Below are positions 1 to 10,870 of a stretch of 64,000 bases of DNA, one piece after another. The translations under genes were made by a program, and so were the position numbers. Under the pieces are notes generated by a model that was given only the letters and a program-made list of their open reading frames with translations, was not told the origin of the DNA and ran no database searches. The stretch covers positions 3,121,001 through 3,185,000 of the forward strand of contig WARS01000110.1 in assembly GCA_008933995.1 (NCBI GenBank), in the 5' to 3' direction. The DNA is from Datnioides undecimradiatus. Lineage: Eukaryota > Chordata > Actinopteri > Lobotiformes > Datnioididae. Position 1 is the first letter of the stretch, and every line of letters starts with the position of its first letter.

Positions 1-3000
1 GCTCTATAAATTGACTTAGGGCTCTTCTCCACCTCTTTAAATTTTCTTTCTCCCCAACATTTTCTGTCATTATTTTTACACCTCATTATTTTCACTTCAG
101 CTATTTCTTTTGTGGGTTTGGGTTTATAATTAAACCCAGGTCTGGTGAGAGGATGACCTTGGTAACTGCGTCCCTGCTCTCTGGAAGAAGCCAGAGGATG
201 GCTGGCCACATTTTTTTTTCTTCTTCCATGCAGCTTCATACCCCACTGGGAGCATATCATTTTTCTGTGATGCTTGGAATTCTACCAAAGCTAGAAATGC
301 AGAAATGTCTCATTGTTTATGTTTTTTTTTTCCTTGTCTGTTTTTACACTTGCAAGTCTGTACAATATAATATTTTGACAATTGAGTAGATACTCGTTCC
401 TATGTATGATCTGGCTTGTCTGTTCATTGTGAAATGCTGCAACTGCTGTCTAAGACATGGCCCCACCAGTGGTACCTGTAAACAGCCAATCACATCAGCA
501 GACAAGGAGGACAGATCCTGATTGATGTCTGTCTTCATGATTTTTAAACTTCACTTAGAATTATTATTTATTTTAATGGCATTTAAGATTTGTTTTGGGT
601 GAGATATTATTGTCAATCGCCTTTTATAGAGATTGTTCTATGAATTTGTTAATATTTATACTTAAATAAGGTATAATCTTTAAAAAATATTTAGCAATGG
701 AAAAATAAAGCATCAAAAGTATCAATAAATACCCTCATCACTCTTTACATTGACAAAGACAAAGCCCTTCTCTTTAGACAGGAATGACACATGCAATTTT
801 CATGGCTTAATTAATTCAAATTGTATATTGCTACTTCTCTCTCAGAAAAATATGTATTCCATTTTATCAGTATACAATGAAGATGTAAAACAGTAGTAAA
901 CCTAAATTTTGTGCTCATGTTCCTAAGATTTTCATTAGGCAGGACCGGTACTCCTAGTAAAATGGGTTAGTCTGGAGCCCTGGGAGTATGTCAGTAAGCT
1001 GGGCTCCTTTTCATTGTATAGCAGCAAATCATTTACTACAAATAATTACTGGATGTCAAACAAGGACACACGTCACACAGCTCACCACATTTTCCACGTT
1101 TAATAAAGAATGAAAAAAACAGCTAAATGTTTTTGTCACATACAGATCATGATTTGGCACTAAAGCCCGACAATCAATGCCAGTAAGTGAAATCACAGAG
1201 GCACTTTCATCATGAGCAGGCCAACTGTGAGCCAGTAAAGACACTGAGGAGCCAGGATATCAACACAGACCAGGGACTTCTCAAAACCATCTCTGCTTCC
1301 CATAAACTTCAACTAAAACTAAGAAAAGAAACTAATACCAGAAAGGAGTACATCTCTCTTGATCTAGGAGAGTGTCTCAAGTGCAGGGTGGTCAGTCTGG
1401 CGATTCAGCTGAGATGGAGACTATTAACTTTCAAATGTAGGACTCAGCATGGACAGTCCACATTTATGTTTTATTTTTTTCTTTTATTTAGACAAACCCA
1501 AATAAAAGGCACATAAAACATTGCGCATGTTTCCATTATTATTCTCAATGTACATTTTTAAAAAATGTAGGAATGTTTTACCTTTCTGCTAATCAGAAAG
1601 CCTAGCCTTCGTATATACAAAACTTACCATTGTTAATGTTCTAATACAAAAAGATTTATAAAAGTTTTTTTTCTTGCATGTGTTTGTCATAACTAACATG
1701 TCTTCTGAACTAAAAGGTTTGTACAAAGATATACATTCATTTGCCTTCACATCTGCCAAATTCATCATACAAACTTACATAAACAGAAAAATTAAAAAAA
1801 TAGCTTTTAAATCAATCAATCAAATAAATGGTTTGTTTGTCACATTAGGTTGCAGTGAAATTGCAGTGAAAAAAACATAACCACATGCTTTAATGACACA
1901 AAATGACTCATAAAAATATCAATTCATGTTTCTGGGTTGTTTCTGGAGTGAAATATGGTAACTTCAGAATCATTAGGTATAAAAGAAAGAAGCCTATCAC
2001 AGCATAGTTTGACTGTAAGAACTGTGGGACCCCTGACCATCTGAACCAAAGAAGGCTTTCTTCACAAAACCATTCATTCACACAGCACATCTAGAGGAAG
2101 AAGCATTAATGTGTGGAAAAATCTTGCACAGTATTTCAGGCACACGTGTTTATGGCGACTAGAAAAGGACAAATGACATCACACACTTCCTTTCATCTTA
2201 ATTTTTTAGTGTTTTCTTTTCATAAAAAGTCACTAGCCTTCTAATAACTGTTGTTTAACAAAACCTACACCAGATAAGCTCAGTCATCCACATGCAACAC
2301 TTGGAAAATTTTTTTTAAAAAAAGGATGAGAAATAAGTCATTTTCCAAGATCATAATGCCATTCAAAATTAGAGCATTTCATTTGGTGGACAGGACTGGC
2401 ATGCATACACCAATATCATTGAGCCAAACATCTAGGCTGGCATAATGCAGGTGTGACTAGGTGAACACCAATAATTGTTTGATTCCAACCAAATTAAATG
2501 CCTCTCAGTACCACTTTTCTGTAGTGTGCACAGCCAACAGTTTGCACAATTGCTTCAGGGTTCCTGCTCTAAAATGACTATTAAAGGGCTTCACATGTAC
2601 AAACCAATACACATTTGTTCTCCAAGACACACATCTTAGGAACTGTGGGACAGTATGCAGGTCTGGTACCAGAAATGTTGAGGCTGAGATCAGAAAAGAG
2701 ATTTCACACCTTTGCTCAGTCACTGTCCATATTCTAAATTATGACAAGCACACATCTAATCCGTTTTGATGGAATTCAGCATTTAAGGTTGGAGGTAGAT
2801 GGGTCCTTTCTAATGATACTGCATTTAACATCATCTCAAACTGTTAAATAGGATTGACAAAGGATGTTGTGATGGCCTGCTAAACCAGTTTACATTTTAA
2901 GTATCTGGTCTTCTGTGGGTTCATGTATGTAGGTGCAACTTCCTCTGCTATTGTTAGTCATTGTTTGCATTAAGGTGGCCATCTTTAGAAATCTGTTTAT

Positions 3001-6000
3001 GTCAGCTGAATGCACAATTAGTCAATTAGACAAATTAGCCCCTCCTTGGCCCAAGTCCAGTCCTGCCTCCAAGTCTTAATTTGTTGCATTCTTTGTTGCA
3101 AAAATGCAACAAATTAAGTCTTAATATTTGTCTTTTTATGATAGCTAATACCATAAGACAGCTGTAGCCCACACTGACTGTTAGTACAAGTGAATTTTGC
3201 AATGGCCAGACAGTGTGATCTTAATGATGCTCAACCTAAATATCTGCTCTCAATATTTACCTGAATGAAAACATGTATGAAAGTAGAATGAATAAATATA
3301 CACATTAATACAGCAATGTGTAGCCAAAGGATATCTATGGAGAGATGTGGCCAGTAATGTGTGGGTGAAAGGTCACATTTTAATAATCATTGAGTGTGCA
3401 TGGCTTCAAGATGTCAACACATTTTAACATGAATAATCCCACTCACACTTCTCTGACATCTTGCCTTTTTAAATACACCTGAGTATTGAACAGGAGAATA
3501 AATCACCTTTGTGATCAAAGCCTCAACTTTGCAAATCAAATTACCCAGATAAGAAAAATGAAAGTGAGACAGAATTCCAAGTTATTGTCCCTATATAATT
3601 TGTAATAACCTCTATATCAATGAATCTATCTTGCTGACAGATGTGATCTGTGACAGTTATAGCATGATATTGCTAATACTGTGCCATTAAACCATATTTA
3701 ATCATATAAAACACTAACAAAAATAGACAAAAGCCATACTTCTGCACTGAGCAACACATTTTTCCCACAAGGATAACATGTGGAGTGTTTATTCTGAAAG
3801 AATTGTCTTGACAGGAAACATGTTCTGTGAGGTCATTGCCTTGAGAATATGTAGTGAATGAGCTACATTGAAGCCACATGTCAAGTGATGGCTCCTAATG
3901 TGTTTTCAATGGTTTTTGAACAACAATGATATGGTATTGACAAAATAAGATATATCCACAGCCCTATGTTAAGATAAAATGTTGGCTTCTAGTCTTTGAT
4001 CGGATTTGTTGATAAAAAGACACCATCTTTGTACTTTAGTCTCTCTTTCCTCTCCTGGATGGACGGCCACATCAGAGGTGATATAGTTCTTGCATTGCTA
4101 GCCTGTGGTACATTGAGAGTTTACCTCTCCCACAGGTAAAAGGCAATAAAATAGTGTTTCATATTTACAAAAAAAAGAAATCTGTGTGTAATTTGTTGAA
4201 GAATTGTGTTAACAGACTGTTCTCAGTAACCTTCCTTCCTGAGTTTGACTGACAGTGATGGGATCCCATACATGCTACGAAAACAATCTAACTAAACATT
4301 CCACCAAAGTTAACCTTGTAACTGTTTTTGTAGGACACAGTCTAATGAGCTACTGTGTGGCTCTCTTGACCTCATCTGTTAAAAAGTAATCAATAACCAA
4401 TTTGAGCTTTGATAATACTGCCATTTTAAACAGCACAAAAAAGGAAATGCTTTCAGTACCAGACATTTTCTCTTTGCTGCATCTTCAACTGTCATGTACT
4501 GGTAAAAATACATGTCAAAATCCCTTAACATATGTCACAGATAATCTTGTGTGGAGGATCCTGCAAGGATGAGTGACTGGTTTCCAGCCATTTTAAAATA
4601 CAGACATGATGGTTGACCTAAGCCTCTGAAATTTGTGAAAGCCACAATGTCACACACCACACCTTCCCTTGAAATGGAAGCTTTGTTCATTGGTACTTAG
4701 AGTTTAAAACACAAAAACTATCAAATACTGATAAGACCACTAAAAAATAGCAAAAAATAATTATTACATAAATGCCTTAAGGAAGCATTCAAGAACAACT
4801 TCTGCAATAGAAATGTATTTGAGAAGTTGAAATTAAAAAAGAAATGAAAGAATTTGGAAAATGAACTCTAAAAAGGGTTTGTTTCTCCATAGCATGTTTA
4901 CTGTCAACACTGCCGCAATGAACCAACCCTCAACCTCAACTACCTGTCACAGTAAAACAAACTGATAAAGTTTGAAAAGGGGCTAAGCAAGGGATAAACG
5001 CAAACACAATATGAGTGAACATATGGCATCTGAATTGTAGTAACTGCCCAATAATTTCAAACCATGTCATAGTGGAAGAAAATACTATTTTGCTTTGATA
5101 GTGTGACAAAACCCATTGATGTCTTGAACTTCCAGTAATACAAATCATATAACCATAATATAGACGAACCATGTAAAAATGTTGGAAATAGTAGGATACT
5201 ATTTGCACCACCATCATCATGATTAAGTTGTACTACCACCCCAACCACAGTTTCAGATATGGTAGTAGGGATGGGGTAAGGGTTGTTGAATTTCATTAGT
5301 CTGGACAAAGAATTTAGTATCTACAGGTGGTCTAAATGCTATTTAAAAGGATTTCCCCATATCTTTTAAATCATTTGGGGTGGGGGGTGGGATACTTCTT
5401 CTTCTAGATCTTTGGTATAACATGGTCATTATTTACACAGAATCGGCACAAAATAATACCTTTCATACATTTACCCCCTGGGGTTATATCTCTTGGTATC
5501 TGAAAGGAATTATCTGAAGTGTTCAGCCTGTGACATTATTCAGGTAATTTTGGCAGTTAACAGATAAAAAGTAATAAAGAGTGTGAGTAAAATTTGTAAT
5601 TTACCTAATAAAGCGGTACACTGTAGGATTTGAGGGATTCTAAAAAGCCTGGGAAGCAGTATAATGCTTTATGGTGATTGTTATCAACAGTACCTAGATA
5701 ATTAAGATTACTCAAAAAAAAAAAAAAAAAAAGATATTCCCATCTAGCATTGATACAACATAAAATGCCCATCTATTAAATTTCAAAGAATGTCCCATTT
5801 TATAATATCTACAATAATACAAAAAAAAATTACTACACCAGGAGTTGACCCACATTTCCCATCTTTACAACAGATTATTCACTGAACCGATCTCACATGC
5901 TGTGTAGACCAAGACTCTACAATAAGTGACAACAGCCAAAAAAATAAATAAATAATAAAATAAATATTTTCTATAAAGATTATCAAGATTAAGGGTATTT

Positions 6001-6186
6001 GTAACTCCTGCAAGTAATGAGCAATGGGTCAATGTTACCATTTATGTTGGTATATTACATTAGTTATCACATTTTCTTCAATACTCTATCAACCCATTTA
6101 GGAGGGCTATTTTAACAAGATTTGACAGGTTAATCCATTATTAGGCAGTTAAAACATCATCAGCTTTTACATGGGCTAGAGAAGTT
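1..6186 (-). other. vezf1 3'UTR and downstream non-coding DNA
   Basis: Read on the minus strand this follows the vezf1 stop codon. It is AT-rich, and I recognise no coding exon, transposon protein or RNA gene in it. The proximal part is probably vezf1 3'UTR, because vertebrate VEZF1 transcripts have long 3'UTRs, but I could not fix the polyadenylation site. Short open frames here lack family motifs and codon character. A hairpin at about 3.1 kb is listed separately. Confidence 0.5.
3075..3118. repeat. Perfect 16-bp hairpin with 12-nt loop
   Basis: The arm CTTAATTTGTTGCATT (3075-3090) is followed, after a 12-nt loop, by its exact reverse complement (3103-3118). The flanks also share AAGTCTTA as a direct repeat. 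The stem is short for a microRNA precursor. It could be the core of a small palindromic element or a replication-slippage product. Confidence 0.7.
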
Positions 6187-6554
6187 CTACCAAGGAGGAG
6201 AGGAAGGCAGAACTTGGGATAGAAAAGGCATGCTCTCCATGGGTCTCATGGCAATGTTGAGTGGCCCAGTGATATTCATGGGCATAGGGGTAGTGATGGC
6301 CACTGGGTGGGCGATATTCATATGTGCTGTTGTGGGGATGTTGACTGAGGCCAAGTTCACAGGACCAGTGATGGTGACCGGGTGCTGTAGGTTGACTGGT
6401 GAGGTGATATTGACCGTGCTGGTGGCGATGTTCATCTGAGCAGCGATAGTAACAGGATTGCTGGCATTGCCACCGCGATTCACAGCAGATGTGATGGCTG
6501 TCGAGTTGGTGACTGGCGTCGTAGTGGCAGAATTGTTGTGCACATTGTTGGCAT
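6187..6554 (-). CDS. vezf1: vezf1 last coding exon (C-terminal tail)
   Basis: The acceptor is ...TGCTAACAG at 6555-6557. The exon opens in phase 1 (G|AT = D) and encodes about 121 residues to the stop at 6187-6189. The tail has degenerate repeats of the type MNIxxPVxIT (for example ITSPVNLQHPVTITGP, MNIAHPVAITTP) and ends NIAMRPMESMPFLSQVLP then SSPPW. This closely matches the end of vertebrate VEZF1, which closes with MRPxESMPFLPQALPTSPPW. The tail is known as the proline-rich activation region of the family. I did not find the polyglutamine tract or the LRLWEEAVKARKK segment that precede this region in mammals, so the fish protein seems shorter there. The paralogue (vezf1a or vezf1b) cannot be decided from this window. 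Confidence 0.92.
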
Positions 6555-6746
6555 CTGTTAGCATAAAAAAGATAAAAGAAAATTTTGGCCTGGTCAAACC
6601 CAATAAATACACTACCACTCCAAACAGGGAAAACCAACAGCCTGCTATGCCCCTTGGCTTTTTAGCTGGATTACTGAAAACATCAATACATTTTTAAAAC
6701 ATTGTATCAACTGTGATAATATTGTTATATTGTTTAACAAACCTAC

Positions 6747-6812
6747 CTTTGTGAGAGTTGTCAATTAGGACTTGGAAGGAGTTATTTAAAATCTCTCCTA
6801 CCGTCAACTCAC
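6747..6812 (-). CDS. vezf1: Candidate 66-nt cassette exon of vezf1
   Basis: A 66-nt stretch, a multiple of three, sits between an acceptor (ACCCCTCAG) and a donor (G|GTAGGT). It enters in phase 1 and leaves in phase 1, so it can be included or skipped without changing the frame between the fourth exon and the last exon. It would add G-ELTVGEILNNSFQVLIDNSHK (22 residues). It lies where mammalian VEZF1 has extra sequence between the last zinc finger and the tail, but I see no clear similarity to that segment. Open frame and phase could be coincidence over so short a length. Confidence 0.38.
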
Positions 6813-7412
6813 CTGAGGGGTACATTCAAAAAGCAGGATCAATAGACTAACCAGCTAACTGCCCATTTGTTTTCATTCAAAACTTTCCTTTTAAGCATTA
6901 ATACATTATGTCTGATATATTAAAGCTAGACGCACACTAAACTGCGTGACTGACAATCCCAGATAAATCCAGGGCCAGCATATCACATGGTCATGTTCAA
7001 TTTCTCTCACCCATGATGGGAGCTGGTCAGCTGGCTGCCAGGTCATTTCTGACCCAATTTCAATCGTGTCATTCCAATTTTAATCAAACATGTTATAACG
7101 CTGTCACAATTGGTAGTTTTGATAAGAAGATAGAAGCCACTTTACCAATCTGATTAACAAACAAATGACTACCAAGTAATACAAGCTTACAGGTAGAGTG
7201 CATCTAGCTTTAGTGTTATGGTCCAGTTTTTGGTGTATTTAATTGATCTACTGATCCTGCTTCATGAAATTCAAAATTTCACATCTTCAAACAAAAGAAC
7301 GTTAATTTCACCAATTCCCAGAAATAAATGCTTCTGAAACTGAGCAACATGGTATGTGAAGAAAAACTGGCCACTTTAGTTTTAGAGGTTATAATTATGT
7401 ATTGGGGGTGGT

Positions 7413-7413
<1 letters not shown>

Positions 7414-7443
<30 letters not shown>
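7414..7443. repeat. (GT)n microsatellite
   Basis: About 15 uninterrupted GT units, then a short TGG run, inside the vezf1 intron. Confidence 0.95.
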
Positions 7444-7445
<2 letters not shown>

Positions 7446-10005
7446 TGGTGGTGGGGAGGGGGTTAGCTACTAGCTACTGGATTACCTTTTCGTGGCCCAG
7501 AATGGTTCCACTGCCAGTCACTTATGCCTATTCAGAAATACAGACACATATTCGGTTATAAGAGCACAGGGCAGCAGTGTTACCATCTGGGACTCAGGTT
7601 TAACAGTTGGCATGGTAAAGTTTTGTGTGTTTGCGTGTGCTTGTATCATGGGAAGGAGTTGATACATATTTTTATTTTATTATGGGAGTCACTGGGATTA
7701 TGAAAAAATATGTTTGCTTCTTATGTTTGATTGTCATCACTAAAAACACAGTCAAATTAACAAACCAGGCAAATATTTAAATCACTTTCAAAGGGCATTT
7801 GAAATGTATGTTTCAAATAAAAAAAATTATGTTTTACTAGTTTGCTAGCAGCAGTCATGATAAATTCCATTCTGACAAACTGCTTGTTTCTTTTTTAAAA
7901 ATGGAGCATTACAAAGTGGATTTTTTGTCACTTCAAAGAGAATATTACACCTCTCATAAAATATGCTAAATCTGCAGAGGCAGAGATATCCTGGCCATGT
8001 AGTTTTTGGCATCGGTCAATCTCCAGATTTTCTGGATAATACAATTAATGCAACTGTATTAGCCTCCCAGTAAGTTAGCCTCCCTTAATTAAGTTAGTTT
8101 TCAGTTCATCCTCCAACCAACTTTGGAGGGTCCTTTCACAAGGGACCTTTTGCAACGCCTCAGTCGTGCCACATAATATCCACTTATTGAGATGTAAATT
8201 TGTGTTAAAGTGTTCATTTTCAACAATTAGATCTCACAATTTCTTTGGCAACTTTGCAACAGCAGCAACAGTTGACATTTATCTGGTCTAAATCTGTATC
8301 ACTTTAATTAATGGTAGTATTTACCCATGAAAATAATTTTGAATGCATGTTGGGTTTTTTTTTTTTTAAACTCTGAACACAGCTAGAGCCCTATTAAAGC
8401 CGACTAATACAAGTAGTGTGTTATTCTTTAATTATCATGGTTTAAATGTTCCTTATAATTATGAATTTGTTTTTTCCCTAAGGATTTTTGTTTCTTATTG
8501 GATAACATTAGAGATGCTATATGTAAGAATGTAGTGTACAACAGTGTTAGCGGATTTTAAATTTATAAATCCACTAACATCAACAAAAGAAAGCCTCCCA
8601 CCACAACACAGAATCTAAAGCCAACTCTTTGACCATTTCAACCACAACAGGTAAGTGTGGAGGGATTAAACACAGGTTGCAATTCCAGCCAATCATCTTG
8701 CTAGCTAGGGTAAAGGCCTTGGATTGTGAACTGGATGATGTCTGTGTCTGCTTCAGTTTCCAATAGGATATCAGGAAGTGTAATGACCATTTACTGGGAT
8801 TTGGTTTAATCCTGAAGTTTCTGATAACACCATTAAATCAACAGACCGAACTTTTCAATGTGTAAATTGAAGGAAATTCTGGGATATCATTTTAGGGACT
8901 GAATCTTCTATGATTATACTGAACCAAACAAACATCATTTATTGATTGATACTGTGGTTTTAGATTGTTAATGATAGCTAATGCTGCCACTTTGTTGTGG
9001 CTTGGCTGCTTGGTATGGATCTGGTGTTTGAGATTTAGTTAGTATCACGAAGCCAAAGTACGAACACAAGCACAAATTGCATAAAATTTTAATCAGGAAA
9101 ATTTTATGCAATTTTATCAGGAACCCTTAAATATAAAATAAGGCCCACATATACTGTGCAAAAGTCTTGGGCAGTTGTGGAGAAATGCTGTAAAGTAAGA
9201 ATGCTTTCAAAAATTAAAAAAAAAACACCATAATTTGCATTTATTTATTTACAGAGTGCAACGTGATCAAACAGAAGACAAGTCTAAATTAAAATCAATA
9301 TTTGGTGTGCCCACCCTTTGCCTTCAAAACAGCATAAATTTTTCTAGGCACACTTGCACAAAGTCAGAGATTTTGTGGGATCATAGTCAGGTGTATGATT
9401 AACCAATTATACTAAATAGGTGCTAATACCCATCAGTTTCAAAAGTGTGTATGCGGCTTACAATTGGGTGAGTAACAACCACACTCCACTGCTACCAGAA
9501 TAAGGTTGTCGGAAACAGTTTCATGTCACAGGTCGTACACCATGGACTAAGCACTGCAACAAGACATAAGGTGGTTATACTGCATCAACAAGATCTCGCC
9601 CAGGCTCCAAAAATTTTAAAGCAGACTTGGGTTGCTGAGATTATGCTTACTTCCCTTCGAAATCAGAAGATGTCCAGCAGTGCCATCAGCTCATAACTAG
9701 TGGAAACCAGTGGGACCCAGGTACACCCAACTACTGCCCAGAGAAGTATGGCCAAAAGTTGTCTTCATGGAAGACCTGCAGCCAAAAAGCCATACCTCCG
9801 ATGTCGTAACAAAACCAAGAGACTCTACTACACACTACAACATACTAACTGGGGTGCACATAAATGGCAGCGAATACTCTGGACTGATGAGTCAAAGTTT
9901 TGTTGGGCCTCATACAGACAACAGGCCCCCGACAAGGTTTACGACCTGAGGTCTGATACAGATCAAAGATTGCAGACCAACCAAATGGCTGCTCTCTTTG
10001 TCTAA

Positions 10006-10378
10006 GACCTGGGAGCCAGGTCACAAAGGTATGCAGGACACCTCCATCCCCATTCACTCTGCTGCCCCCCTGCTGGGTGCAGCCCCCAGTTGGACGGAGC
10101 CATTAGCATCCTGGCTGCTCCTTATCTTAGACCTATGGGCCAGAGCACACAGAAGTGGGGGACACCTCCGCCCCTACCTGCTCGGCCACCCCCCTGGTGA
10201 GCGCTGGCCCCCAAACGGCACGGGAACCACCAACACCCCGCTCCATTTGTCTCAGATCAAAGGGCCAGACCAGGAAGGAGCACAGGCTATCTCCGTCCTA
10301 ACCCCCTCTGTCGCCCCCCCCCGGTGGGTGCGGACTCCCATTGGACAATAGCCGCCAGCACCCTGCTGTGCGGCCAGA
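10006..10378 (+). repeat. Three-unit tandem array, ~124 bp per unit
   Basis: Units start at 10006, 10130 and 10255 (124, 125 and 124 bp). They share an opening like GACCTxxGGGCCAGxxCAC, a middle block of CACCTCCxxCCC then GCCCCCC, and a C-rich end. The units are clearly related but well diverged, so the array predates the insertion or is old. A partial fourth unit may lie to the left. Confidence 0.65.
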
Positions 10379-10418
10379 TGTTTGCAGGTATATTACCTGC
10401 ACTAACCCTCACAACTAG

Positions 10419-10640
10419 GCTTCCAGTCTGTGTCTAGTGGCTTCCACACGAATCCCAGCTATGCATGACGAAAAAGGAAGTGAACCATCGCTTCGAACCG
10501 CTTCCAGTCTGTGTCCAGCCCCGCTAGTCACGACGAAAAAGGGAGTGAAACACCACTTCGAACCGCTTCCAGTCTGATACAGCAGGCTTCTACACGGATC
10601 CCAGCTGGTCACGACGAAAAAGGAAGTAAACCACATAAGG
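10419..10640 (+). repeat. Three-unit tandem array, ~65-81 bp per unit
   Basis: Each unit begins GCTTCCAGTCTG (10419, 10500, 10565) and includes a TGACGAAAAAGG or CGACGAAAAAGG block followed by AGTGAAxCACC and usually TTCGAACC. The array is adjacent to, but unrelated to, the ~124-bp array. Confidence 0.75.
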
Positions 10641-10722
10641 ACCTGAACTATGTGCCAATCTCACCCTCGCTGGACAAACTGAGATTCCCCAAGCACATTA
10701 TTTCCACGGATCCGAAGGAGAG

Positions 10723-10870
10723 TCGCCGCCGCCGCAGACGCCGTCACCGCCAGCGCTCTCAATAAAGTACCTGCAGACCCAACTTGCCACTTCCCGCTGA
10801 TCGCGGAGGATTGCCTGGACGCCGCCGCCATGGACGCCGCCGCCGCCATGGACGCCGCCGCCGCCAGCGC
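10723..10870. repeat. GCC-trinucleotide tract with ATGGACGCC units
   Basis: A run of CGCCGCC with repeated GCCATGGACGCCGCC units, interrupted by an AATAAAG stretch. It is a low-complexity, CpG-dense tract. Open frames through it are compositional and not evidence for a protein. Confidence 0.8.

Noticed and set aside
6230-6697. Open frames on the plus strand opposite the vezf1 last exon
   Set aside because: They mirror the repetitive MNIxxPV coding on the minus strand and have no family motif. The minus-strand frame matches VEZF1.
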